Source: Clitopilus passeckerianus (lineage: Eukaryota > Basidiomycota > Agaricomycetes > Agaricales > Entolomataceae). Taken from it: DNA of 64,000 nt. Below, one piece after another: positions 21,938 to 32,739 of this stretch. The stretch covers positions 1 to 64,000 of the forward strand of contig CALYLX010000013.1 in NCBI GenBank assembly GCA_944990035.1, read 5' to 3'. The notes under the pieces are model-generated. The model searched no databases. It was not told the origin of the DNA and saw only the letters and a program-made list of their open reading frames with translations. The position numbers and the translations under genes were made by a program. Positions within the stretch are counted from its first letter, which is position 1; every line of letters starts with the position of its first letter.

Positions 21938-24273
21938 ATGACCGGCTTCAGCACTCTGACGCTTCCTGTCCCTCTCTTCCATTTTCCCCCTGAGCAGACC
22001 CGTAAATTCACCGCTAAAGACCTCATCAATATTCTTCGCCACTGTCACGGTCATTCGAGATACGCCACCAGTCAAGATCGAACTAGAATCCAATATTGCG
22101 CTGATGCACTCGACAAGATAGCATTAGATCAAGAACACAAGCGCGTCATCTTCCGTAGTTGGCCCAGGTCACCAACCGGAGCCATCCTGCGCCCAGACAC
22201 AACTCTGCACGGAAAGGTGGCGCCGAATGGGAATGAACTATGGGGAGAGACCATGTTCGATTTCTATCGGACTCACCGGTCCCATTATATGACCACGCTT
22301 GCCACCTTGACTACTGGCAGTAAAATGGCTGCCTTCGTCACGGCAAACAATGAAGTGGATATTGCGAAACAAGAGGTCGAGTGGGCACTGACCGAAAATA
22401 AACCCCGGCGGCTCGAACCATATTCTCTGAAAGAACGGCTTGAGGGTCAAGAGAGAAATATTCGTTTGGGAATCTCCGGAGCTTCCTCCCGTGGGCAAGA
22501 CGTTGAGATGGGCGACATTTCGGTGCGAAACGCGACCTACCATGGCCTTCCTCATGATTACTAACCAATATCATTCCACGTTCTCAGAATTTAGACGATC
22601 CATTTCATCAATCCAATCTATCCCCACCGTGGCCGCTGCTACCTTTTAGCTACCAACCTGAGCCGTTGCAGACGAAGATCCCTCTCCACCGACTACCTCA
22701 GACGATAACGGTGCATGATCCATGGAATCTTCTGGCCGTCAAGGCGAAGAATATATATGGAACCGCCAAGCATCCAAATAACCCCGATTGGTCGTCTCAG
22801 AGTGACCGTACGCATACCTACCGTCTAGTACTCTCTCCCGCAGGGAAGAAACAAATCTCTGAGGAGACGGCCCGGGCTTCTTCTTGTCTAAAAGAACATC
22901 CCGGAACCGCAGATGAGCGTGTCCCTGGCCGTGGACTACGCGACGACTCTTGTAATGACTCCGAAGGCTACTTTCTTGAAGAACCTACGGCAGAGGGACC
23001 ACTTACCCCTGCAGTATGGATCATCTCTCCTCCACGTTCAGTTCGGGAGACATCACCTACCCCCGACGAATCAGCCCTGCATGCTCATTTGTATCTCTCC
23101 CCTTCTCATATACTGGGTGAAGGTAACCACTCCGTTGTGTATAACGCTGAGTGGGAGCTACCACGATCCATGCTACTGGAAAACTCCGCACCTGAACTCG
23201 TGCACTGCCGTGAATGCGGAAAAGCTGATGTTATCCAGATCCTCAGAGAAACCGACGGAGAAGATGCCGAGAAGATGGCTCCTCAGTGGAAGAAGCAGTC
23301 GGCATACTGCCGTAGAATCGTTTCTCAGACGCCCGAGTTCGTTATGGATGTGGTTCGCCCCGACGGTGGTCAAAGTATCACAGTGGCCGCATGCCCTGGT
23401 ACGAACGAACTTCGTTATGAATACACAGGGTCCGTACGCCCAATCCACACGTCGGTTGGGTGGCAAGATCCTCATCACCCAACGTGCTCGCACATCAAAC
23501 CTATTCCCGTTCCTCCTCCTATTGCCAGGGTTCGCGTCGTTGCGAAGCTCTCAATGAAGGGAGACGCCCATCTGGACAACGAAGCTGAAAACTACCAGAA
23601 GTTCGAAGATCATATGTTCGAGCACTGGAATGGTTTAAATCTCGTCGAGCCGTGTCATGACCCTGTTCCACTCGGACCCATTGTTCCTCAGTTCTTTGGA
23701 TATTATCTTCCAGATGACGACGAAAAAATTGCCAACATTAATGAAGCAGTAGCGAAGATGCGTACTCAGAGGCGTTACTATGATTCAGGAGGTAAGGTAT
23801 TCATTCCGACCTTTTCAGCGATACCTGTGGAATATTGTAGAAGAATCAGAAAGCGAGACTGAGCAAAACTCGAAAGGGTACTTCAGCCCGATTCTCCTCC
23901 AAGAGTTATGCGGACAACAGATCGATCCGAGAAACCTAACGGAAGACGAAAGGTAAAGCCTCTACCTAACTCCTACTTCGTAACTTACTAACGCTCTGCC
24001 ACCAGCAACGAAGTGGCCTCTCTCTTTTATCGATTCCACGCTGTTGGCTGGAGTCACGGCTCCGTTTTCTCTCGGAATGTTCTCTATCAATACGGACCTC
24101 TCGACCGGCCATATCATAAGCGTTATACAGACCGTAGCAAGCGTCAGCTGAGCTTCCATATCATCGACTTTGGACGCTCGGTACCAGATAATTTCAAATC
24201 GACACGAGCTGTCGAAGAGCAAACAATTGATCGTCTGTTTGGTCGCCGATTGCACCAGCACGGGGCGTTGTAG
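21938..24273 (+). CDS. Atypical protein-kinase-like protein, 722 aa
   Basis: Four exons, 21938-22522, 22588-23791, 23841-23952 and 24006-24273, give 722 aa with all phases consistent. The first ~230 residues are an N-terminal region with ELWGETMFDFY. A kinase-like fold follows: ILGEGNHSVVY (glycine loop, near residue 375), a long insert, then RVRVVAKLSM (candidate VAIK lysine), DPVPLGPIVPQFFGYYLP, GYFSPILLQELCG, a catalytic-loop equivalent WSHGSVFSRNVLYQYGPL, and IIDFGRS (DFG equivalent). In the catalytic loop the usual Asp (HRD/HGD) is Ser; the Asn and the DFG Asp remain. This agaricomycete family commonly has HxS here, so it is either an atypical kinase or a pseudokinase. The substrate is unknown. 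It is the intact member of a tandem pair; the damaged copy lies 0.8 kb upstream. Confidence 0.8.
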
Positions 24274-25141
24274 GTTTATATAAGTTATAACACTATTGCT
24301 TCTATTCTATGTGACACAAGAATACGTCTTTGTCAAGACTGATTCTTTTGTTAGAAGTCGAATGTTGAACGTATGGAAGTTCGGGTGTTCAAACGTTGAG
24401 TACGATGGAGCTGGGCCTAGACCCATTTCGGAATTCGGAAAGGTTTATGCGTGGCTATGCACGATCACGTGTTTTGCCAAGACGAATCCGCCCTCAACTG
24501 GCACTGGCAACATTGGCCTCTTTGACATTGACACCGACGACGACGACTGAATATATCACCAGATTTCTGCCGCCGCCGCACGTTTCCTGTCAGAGCAGAC
24601 ATTGACAGCCGAATCATATCTCAACACAAGCCATGTGAAAACATTCACTTCGAGCCCTCGCAAATGTTATTGGGCTGTTTTGGAACCTTCCGCTCTGCTC
24701 TGGGACGCTCTGCCAGAAGCACTTGAGGAACTGACTCAGGATCGAGAGCACCGTCCTGGCTGAAGCCTCGATGGCTGGATGCCAAGTAAATGATTGTATT
24801 GTCGCGGGCAGCCAGCATCAGGAAACTGCTTGTTTCCTTCCCAACGCCAATCTGACAACTTCGTTGGGTTCAACCTTCGACGATGACAGTCCCACGCGTT
24901 TAGCTGATACACTTACCCTGTGGATCATGTTCCGTTTGGGCAACTACCACCTATAAAGAGCAGCTTGGGCGACGATCAGTCTCCACTTTTTGTTCGTTTC
25001 TTCCCCGTTCCCTTCAGTGGACCTTCTTTATTCTTGGGTTCATCCCGTCCTTTCTTTTTTCGGCTCTCCTGATCTTCGTTTTTTCGTATCGACCCCGGCA
25101 GGTCATTTTGAGTTGCACCCTACTTCTATTTTTATCCCGAG
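24274..25141. other. Intergenic and promoter of the secreted repeat protein
   Basis: Small open frames only. ACCTATAAAGAG at 24950-24961 is a good TATA candidate ~185 bp before the next ATG. It is followed by a pyrimidine-rich 5' leader (CTTTTTGTTCGTTTCTTCCCC and similar, ~24985-25120), typical of strongly expressed basidiomycete genes. Confidence 0.5.
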
Positions 25142-27763
25142 ATGATTCGACCTACTTTGATTTCATTCCTTCTTCTCTCGCTACTTACATCTACATACGG
25201 TGCAAACGACTGGAGCAAACCATGTCTTGATGGTGTCTGCTCTTATGGTATGTGGCCATGTCTTCTCCTAGATGTCTCTCGCTCATAGTTATCTCTGCCC
25301 AGACCTTCCCTCCTCTGCTCCATCATCTGGGAGCCTGAAGATCGTGAGTCCAAGTTCGGTTCGCTCGTATTATCATAGCCTAACAAACTTCTAGTGGGGA
25401 GCCAAAAACGCCATTTCTGACATCACTACCGCTGCCGGGTGGGAGATTCTCAACTGTTCACCCGACAAGACCCAGCAAGATATCCGTCTCGTGTGTGCCG
25501 GTGCGGACTCAACTGCAGCTGGATGCTCTCACCTCTTTGATGGCGGTGCTGATGGAAAGATCGTCCGCCTTCCTGAATCTGTCAGTCTCATCTTTATACC
25601 TCGTTCTTTTTGATGAGACCTAACTTTGGCTACAGTGTGGGAAGAATGCCTTTGCTCGAATTGCGAAGTCATGGGTCCCGACCGATCAATCCATCCCTGC
25701 CGCCGTCGCAGGCAAGATTCAGCGTCGTGATGGACAACAGCCACAGGTCAAGGCCCTATCCCTGGACACGAACTTCGCAGCTGGAGGTGCAAGGTATGTA
25801 TACCATCCCTCTATATCGCGTTTCGTCTCTAACGTCAACTTCCCAGCTCCGAGCCTGTGAATTTCGCTCTCCAGGGTGCCAACGTCAAGGGCGCCAATAC
25901 CAACATCCAGACTACCCCTGCCTCAAGCCGCCGTAGCCGTATCTATGGAAATAACAACCGAGGTTTCTTCGACTTCGTTGGTGATGCCATTGATTGTACA
26001 TACCATATTCTTCGTTCTATCTCTCGCACTTATACCTCGCTTCCTCTCCAGCCATCAAAGGCCTGAACGACTTTGATGTTGACAAGTCGACTTCGCTTCC
26101 TCCCATTTCTGTTGACAAGAACTTCAACATTCTCGACCAGAAGCTTCAATGCCCTCCTCTCTCCGCTTCTCTCAAAATTGATGCCAGCGCTAAGGCTGAC
26201 GCCACCGCTAGTATTGGAGTCGCTGCTACCGGAACCATCATTCCACCCAAGATTGAGGACTTCGCCGTCATTGCCGGTCTCAAGGCTAATCTCGACGGAA
26301 GCTTGGATATGATCGCTAGTCTCACCGTATGTCACCCTTCCCTGCTTCAAATTCGTTTCTGATTCTGATTTTCCATTAGGGCTCAATCGACTCTGGCAAA
26401 GTGAAGTTGTTTGAAACTGGCATCCCAGGCCTGGATTTCCCTGGGTGAGTGTGCGAAGACACTACAAATTCAATTACTAACGAATTCGTATTCTAGCGTA
26501 TTGACTATTGGGCCCACCTTCGAGGTCAACGCTCAGGCCACTGCAAATCTCGACATGCAAGCCGATATGACCATCGGTCTCAACTTCAAGGTCGACAACG
26601 CCCAGCTGGTCTTCCCACCCAGCAGTGCCGAGGCTCAGGCACAAGGTGGAGCATTCAATATCGGCGATACTCGTAAGCTTCTCGTAAATTGCTCATGAAC
26701 ATTGACTGACCACAGCAATACCAACTAGCCCTCAAGCTTTCTGCTTCCCCATCGATCAAGGCTACGGGCACAGTTGAGGCTCACCTCATTCCTTCGCTGA
26801 ACCTCAAAATCTCCGCTCTCGGCGACATTGTTGATGCTGGTATCTTCCTCGCTATGGACACCAGCGCGAAGATGCAACTCAATCTCGAAGGAAAGGCTGA
26901 GGGTGATATCACCATCACTCCCAGATCCGCCGACGTTGGTCTCCTGGATGCCGCTGAGGTTTCTCGCGAACTTACCCTCGACAACGAGATGAGATCTTCG
27001 GACAAGAGGGGTCTCTTCAGCGGCTTGGGTGACTTCTTCGGAAAGGCTTTGGGCGGTCTCAAGGACAAGGCCAAGAGTGCCCTCGGATCGCTCAAGGACA
27101 AAGCTGTCGGGGCTATCAAGGACAAGGCCGCCAGCGCCGTTAAGGGCCTCTTCGGCGGTGGCAAGAAGAACGCAGCCACCGCTGCCACCCCAGCTGCGAG
27201 TACCTCTGGATCGACCGCCGTGAAAGGCGCTGCGGCTGTTGGAGGTGCCGCTGCAGTCGGAGGTGCTGCTGCTGCCGCCGCCGCCGCCGATAATGGTGCG
27301 GCACCTGCTGTCACCGCTCCACCCGTTCTCGCCACTGCTACCAATAGCACCAAGGGCACCACCGTCACCAAATCCGGGAGTGCTTCGTTCGGAGGATGCT
27401 TCACCATTGACGCGGGTTTGGACGTCAATGCTGGTGCAGATGCCAACTTCTTTGGCCTCTTCGACAAGAACACGAAGGTTTCCCTGTTCAAGAAGAACTT
27501 CGAGCTTGTCAATGTGAGTCACTCTGTAGACTCTAGAGATCTACTGCTTACCCCTCCTTTAGAAATGTTTCGGTGATAAGGCAAAGAGGATGGTCATCCC
27601 TTCGGCCGCTCGCCCGTACCCAATTATTCCTCGTTCTCGCCACGTCAAGATCTATCGTGCTGTTGAATCGACCTTCCTCGCCAAACGGGCATTGGAATGT
27701 GCTGCCCCTGATGCAGGAGAAACGCAACCGGTGATCGACGAGGTTGTAGCAGCCGCATCGTAA
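25142..27763 (+). CDS. Large secreted protein with amphipathic helical repeats (DUF7223-like?)
   Basis: Multi-exon gene of about 715 aa. The signal peptide is MIRPTLISFLLLSLLTSTYG. The N-terminal part is Cys-containing (SKPCLDGVCSYDLPSS ... CSPDKTQQDIRLVCAG). The central part is beta-rich, with repeated phrases such as LKIDASAKADATASIGVAATG and FEVNAQATANLDMQADM. A helical segment follows at residues ~480-530, with LKDKAKSALGS, LKDKAVGA and IKDKAASAVKG units. Next comes an Ala/Gly-rich low-complexity tract (VGGAAAVGGAAAAAAAAD) and a Cys-containing C-terminal domain (GSASFGGCFTIDAGLDVNAGADANFF). The architecture resembles the fungal DUF7223/DUF7029 secreted proteins, but that assignment is from memory. 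Function unknown; probably extracellular or wall-associated. Introns are ~55-60 nt; the last separates NFELVN from KCFGDKAKRM. Confidence 0.75.
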
Positions 27764-28818
27764 CCTATTTCTTCTAATTAACAATATAAAGTAGTGCTAA
27801 CTAATCTTCAGAGCCAAACCCATTGCATAAATGTCATGAAGGAGTCTTCTCAACGGACAATGAACTGTCGTACTTTAGCCACGCATAGTTATTTTCTTGT
27901 GCATAATCTATCTCCGAGACGGTTTGGTCAGATTTGGTCGGCAGCCAAAATGTGTTTGAGCCCTAGCAAAGAACTGAATATCTGGAGGGCCACGTTGGCG
28001 TTTGGGGATTGAAGTGCCCAGCTCCGCCGTGCCCCCTGCCTGGTTTGCAAGTAGTCAAATCAAGTGTCGGGCAACTCATGATGGTGAACCAACTTGACAT
28101 GTATTCTATGTGTCCTTATCGTGATTTCGTTCTTGGATTCTTCACCTTATCCTAATTCCCTGAGAATGAAGAAAACGTACATGTTACCCATCAATGACTA
28201 GTTAGAGCTCATTGACGACTGCAAGAATAGGGGAATCCCTCTTTCCACTACCAGTGTCATGATCCCAGGAGGGGCATCTACAATAGGACGGCAAAACCGA
28301 CCCCAAGTGAGGATCCGGCTCCACCGTAGATTCACAACCATTTCATGAGTTTTTCATCCCGGTCTCCGTCATTGTTAGCTCAGTTGTATCTAACCCGACA
28401 CCGAATAGTCGTGCTCTTTTCTTTTCTGGGATGGGACCTTGACGGTTATTGGGATATGTCGCTCTGAAGAACGCCGGTGTACAGTACCAGTAACAATCAG
28501 GGCCCTGTTGAATCTATATGGTCTTTACATTCACATGAAGGTTTCCAACAAATGCGCACGCCAGAACGAAGTGTAGTCTGGGTTCGTCTGCCCGGTTTGA
28601 ACCCAGAAGAGGAGGCCATGGATGGAATGTTCTGGCCAGATTCGGGCGGAATTCAGGAAATGGGCTCGCTCGATTAATCTATTAGTAGCGCTATGCGAAG
28701 CTATCTGAAGATCTGACGCATTACAACGTGTCCCCGTACCAGCTGCCGTGAATTACCCCCGCAATGCCATCAAATGCCTTGATGCAACGTACTAAGATCA
28801 TATCTGACATTTACATTA
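27764..28818. other. Intergenic, nothing recognised
   Basis: About 1 kb between convergent transcription units. Only short open frames without domain signals are present, and no repeat was noticed. Confidence 0.5.
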
Positions 28819-29777
28819 CTATATATGTATATTTTCGGAGGAATTTTTTACGTGCAACTGAGTCTCTGTCACGAAGGTCGTACCTTCGCAGCTCAGGCCA
28901 AATTCTTCCATTGATCCAAACCCTGGTCGGAGTGCCTTCCAGAGATTATCTGTGGATCGTTGGGCTTTTACAAACGCGTGAACGAGTTTGACGTGGGTCA
29001 GATCCAGAGGAAATCCTCTCGAAGAAAGGCTAAGTAAGATAAAGCTGAATCGGTCTATCTGCGGTAGCCGCATACCAGGATCGAAGTCGTCGTCGTAGGT
29101 TATAGGAGTGTAAGGAAGCCTAAGGGTTTTGAGGGAGGAACAGGCTCCAAGCACGGATGCTGGGATTTAAAGAATTCCACTCAAATCTAGCTCCGTCAAT
29201 GAGGGCGTTTTCATGACATTCCCGAACGACAGGCGGAACTGTAGCGGTAGCGATTGCCAGGGCATATTGACCGGGCACCTCGCTGGAGGGTAGAGCCACC
29301 GAAATCCCGACACTTCACAATGACTGGGCGGAACTTAGGGATAGTAGAATCTCCTGAAGATCTTGTTCTTGGAGCATGAATTCATTGATGAAGTTGGTAC
29401 CCGTCGGAACCGTGAGTCTGATGTCCTTGATAAAGGAGATAAGATGGGGGAGATTGCAAAGAGGCCCTTCAGCTTAGCGCAGTCGGAAGGTACACTCGCA
29501 TGGATCTTTAGAGAAATTCGTTGAAATATCATTCCTTGGCACGGCATCCCAAATGTTTTGCATACGAGAGAGCATGTCCGCAGCGTGGGGGCATTGTCCC
29601 TTAGAAAGCCGAATATAACCCCGAAGATTTCAGACGGGAATACTAAAGACTGGGAATCGGGGAAGTCTGACCTCTTGGGAAGTATTCCAACAACTTCGGG
29701 GTATGTTGACTGCTCGTGAGGCTCAACTTTTTGGGATGGTGCGCAAGTATTAGCCACTTCCGAAGGAGGATGTTCAT
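28819..29777 (-). pseudogene. F-box/LRR gene remnant
   Basis: This is a broken relative of the two F-box genes downstream. A start like theirs (MNILLRKW) is at 29777. The F-box (LVFPSEIFGVIFGFLRDN...LRTCSLVCKTF) is in another frame at ~29645-29560. The following LPHLISFIKDIRLTVPTGTNF is in a third frame and meets a TGA after SSAQSL. The end (LKTLRLPYTP ... LWKALRPGFGSMEEFGL) is again in an open frame (29154-28819) and parallels LWTTLQPGFGSIEVFSL of the intact gene. At least two frameshifts and one stop are present. Confidence 0.7.
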
Positions 29778-30039
29778 TGCCGAGGTTTCCATGGGTGCCA
29801 CTGATCTTCGTTCTATGCGAACGATTCGAGTTGGCCCCCCCCCCAGAAAAGCTTTCATTAGACGGTTTTCAGTTGGGAGTTTTGGTGGGTATGTAACAAG
29901 CGACTGCAGAGGTGGGGTATCTGGCAATAAGAGATTTGAGTTTGTGCGCTTGACGCTCCGAGCTAGACGGAGCTGACGTAAGTTGGCGCTTGGTGTTGCC
30001 CCCAAGATTCCGTACAGTGCGAACGTCAGTTTACCAGAG

Positions 30040-31740
30040 CCATGAAGGTAAATTTGACATTGTCAGATATGATATGTTTTGTCATTATTTCATTTCTAGG
30101 TATTCCGCGTCAAATAACTAGCAAAAGTACGACAACAAGGCTTAGAAGCCTAGCAAGTCAGGGCGAGGTCACAATCATGATCTATCACGACACCCAATAT
30201 TGTTCCCCAACAGAATTTTTCCATAATACCAGCAATCCTTTCTCCTGCACTCGAGATAGAGACCGTTCAAGAATACCAAGACCATCCCAGCCCTGCTTTT
30301 CAGCGTCCAACCAGAGCTCGAATCGAACCTCGCTAAGGTTGACGAATGCGTCTTGGGATAATATGAGATCAATCTCTGTCCATGCCACTGGGTCGCGTGG
30401 CAGAAGCTTGACATCGTTCTCGACGAGTGTAAGACAAATTGTTATCCTTTCGATTTTTGGTCCTGGGCGTAGCGTCCGTAGTGTCCGAAGAAGGCCGATG
30501 AGTGGGGTTGGGTGCGACCAGTACTCAAGCCATAACGTCAGATTCTTCAGCTCGGTCAAAGGTGAGAGGTCAAAGACAAATCCCTTGTTGGCTAAATCAA
30601 ATGTGAGCAAAGGCAGCATGGCGGAGTATTTGAGCTTACCTTCGCTTTCTAGTCTTAGGGAAAAGACTTCAATGGAACCGAATCCAGGTTGGAGTGTGGT
30701 CCATAAATTGTCATGAGAAATTTGGGTGAGGACGCAAGCGTCGGCGGATTTGAGTCGAGATAGATTGAATGGTAGCCCTTTGGGGCCGAAGGACCAAATG
30801 AGGATCTTTAAATTCTCCAGTTCGGGGAGCGGGGCATTATGGTCGAAGTTAACCTCGTAGTTAATGGAAACCATGGATAGTTCCATGGATTTGACGGTGA
30901 GGGAAGACGCAAGTAGTCCCGCTGGAAGATGGGGAACACCTTTGATGACCAGGTGGGCCAATGTGGGCATTTGCACGAGCTCACTGAAGGCTCGTTGGAA
31001 GTCAGCCGGGAGGGTAAGCCATGGTGAGCAGGCTGCTCGAACTTTGAGGGTTATCAGCGTACTGGCAGCCCGTATCATATACAGGACATCTGGGAGGTAT
31101 GCATTGAGTAAAAGATAGTTGGACGATTGGTGCGGGTGCGAAGGAGGATCGGTATCCAAAGGTAGATCACATAGCTCGAGTTCACAGATTAGGGGCGTGA
31201 GGTGAGGGGAATGTTGCAATGTGTGAAGGAGTCTGCAGCTGGAAGACTGAGATCGTGTGCTTTGATTAAAGAGAACAACCCTGCTGAAGAGTTTGGCTTG
31301 GCAGCGCCGGCTAAACCGTTGTGCGATCAGGCAGCAAGTCCTCATGGAAACTTCATCATCTTCCAGGAAGTCGATGATCATTTCGGCAAGTTCTAGTGGG
31401 AGTACTGGAGTAGTAATTTCTGAGTTGACCGGGGAATCGTTGCCTTCTAGAGGTCTAGGTACCTTTGGGAACGCCGCCATCCACGAGCGTCGGCTTGAAC
31501 GTCTCGCATTATGTATTGGATAATAAGAAGAGGCCAGTTCCTGATTGGCAAGGCTGTCTTTTGCAGCAGGAATATGGCTTCGATGCTGAGAGCGCCGGGA
31601 TTTTCGAAGATTCCAGAGCCAGTGAAGGAGGTTCATGGCAGAAACGTGGGCGTAGGGCTGGAGATTCCTTTAGCTGAGTGCACAGCTCAATCGCACTTTA
31701 GTCCAAGCCGCTGATGTAAGTGGCGGTGCACAGGTGTGAC
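30040..31740 (-). repeat. Tandem duplication unit A (F-box gene plus flanks)
   Basis: Homology with unit B (~32740-34400) extends beyond the coding regions. Downstream flanks share TTGACATTGTCAGATATG, TATTCCGCGTCAA and AAAAGTACGACAAC; upstream flanks share the CCTACGCCCACGTTTC leader. The duplicated unit is therefore about 1.7 kb, with a ~1 kb unrelated spacer between copies. Confidence 0.75.
30185..31636 (-). CDS. F-box and leucine-rich protein, 483 aa
   Basis: Single-exon gene of 483 aa. The F-box lies at residues ~77-120 (PVLPLELAEMIIDFLEDDEV...MRTCCLIAQRFSRRCQ). After it come leucine-rich, RNI-like segments (LICELELCDLPLD, TLAHLVIKGVPHLPAGLL, LPELENLKILIWSFG, LTELKNLTLWLEYW). Such proteins usually act as SCF ubiquitin-ligase substrate adaptors: the F-box binds Skp1 and the LRR part selects the target. 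The target is unknown. It is the complete member of a tandem pair; the other copy (32916-34325) is highly similar along its whole length. The start is well placed, as the same ATG context occurs in both copies. Confidence 0.85.
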   Translation of the reverse strand: MNLLHWLWNLRKSRRSQHRSHIPAAKDSLANQELASSYYPIHNARRSSRRSWMAAFPKVPRPLEGNDSPVNSEITTPVLPLELAEMIIDFLEDDEVSMRTCCLIAQRFSRRCQAKLFSRVVLFNQSTRSQSSSCRLLHTLQHSPHLTPLICELELCDLPLDTDPPSHPHQSSNYLLLNAYLPDVLYMIRAASTLITLKVRAACSPWLTLPADFQRAFSELVQMPTLAHLVIKGVPHLPAGLLASSLTVKSMELSMVSINYEVNFDHNAPLPELENLKILIWSFGPKGLPFNLSRLKSADACVLTQISHDNLWTTLQPGFGSIEVFSLRLESEGKLKYSAMLPLLTFDLANKGFVFDLSPLTELKNLTLWLEYWSHPTPLIGLLRTLRTLRPGPKIERITICLTLVENDVKLLPRDPVAWTEIDLILSQDAFVNLSEVRFELWLDAEKQGWDGLGILERSLSRVQEKGLLVLWKNSVGEQYWVS

Positions 31741-32739
31741 CGACTGACTACACCCAAAACGTGTGGGTAGAGGGCCGTGGCAAGCGGGGCCGCCCGGCAG
31801 TAGGAGTCTGCACTGGCCCTTCCGGGTTTTCAGAGTATGATGATTGCTCAATCAGTCAATGTCGAGAGGGTTTGAGCACGCAATGAAATGACGATTCGAA
31901 TTCTGAAGAATAGAACAGGACTCCTAGCCTAAATAAGAACCTTCCACCCAACAAGATCTGTCATGTTCGGGCGGATGTTACGGCCCAAGCAACTGCTCCT
32001 GAGTCACGGCACAACGCTGATTTGCCCCTTGTTCTTTCAAATAAAGCTCTTGCAGCACGCAGAGAGCCTTCAAAATTGGTAATATAAATAGTAACATGCT
32101 ATAACTAATATATGCCACCAATGAGTAGTTGAAACCCCTCCCTATAGGTTTTTTAGATAGAGATTACGGTGCCATCAAAAATTCTAAAGGAACAGTTATT
32201 CGACCTTATTCGCATTTCTCGTACACACCAGAGGTATTTATGGGCATTTAGCCTGTCATATATATATGGAATACATCTATACGCACTGAATGGTAGGCAT
32301 AATGCGCCAGGAACTGACCGCCATCCTCCAAAAATGCGAAGTTTACAGTTGATAGTAGGGCAGCAAACACGAACCAGGACAGGAAACCAGAAGTCAATGA
32401 GGAACTCATAAACATTGAACCCTGCCTTGCTAAATTTGACCACTAGATTAGATGGCTGCAATTGACAGTGAGAAAGTCTGGCTATCCGAGGCTCAGCACT
32501 CTGCCAAAATGAGGATTTGTGATGGGCACCAAATTGGGTATATTTTGTCAATCATTCTTCACCAACTTGTTTTCTTCGCATAAGAAAAGTATAACAGTCT
32601 ATTATGGTGTTAATAGATAGACTATATCCAATACTTTATGTGTGGAAGGCCTCTGTGCTTAGATGTGGTCGAGTGTACAGATGAGGGGGCTGTGTACAGA
32701 AGACCGGGTAAACTCTGTACAGTGCAAGCCTCAGTTACT
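31741..32739. other. Spacer between duplicated F-box units
   Basis: AT-rich and without a supported gene. On the reverse strand a short phrase RSVPGALCLPF (about 32310) recurs almost identically (VRVPGALCLPF) near 41960, also in a non-coding AT-rich stretch. This hints at a small dispersed repeat, but I cannot define its ends. Confidence 0.4.

Noticed and set aside
26725..27522. Two long minus frames (265 and 243 codons)
   Set aside because: Antisense to the last large coding exon of the secreted repeat protein, whose own frame is supported by signal peptide and splices; the Ala/Gly-rich repeats create open reverse frames.
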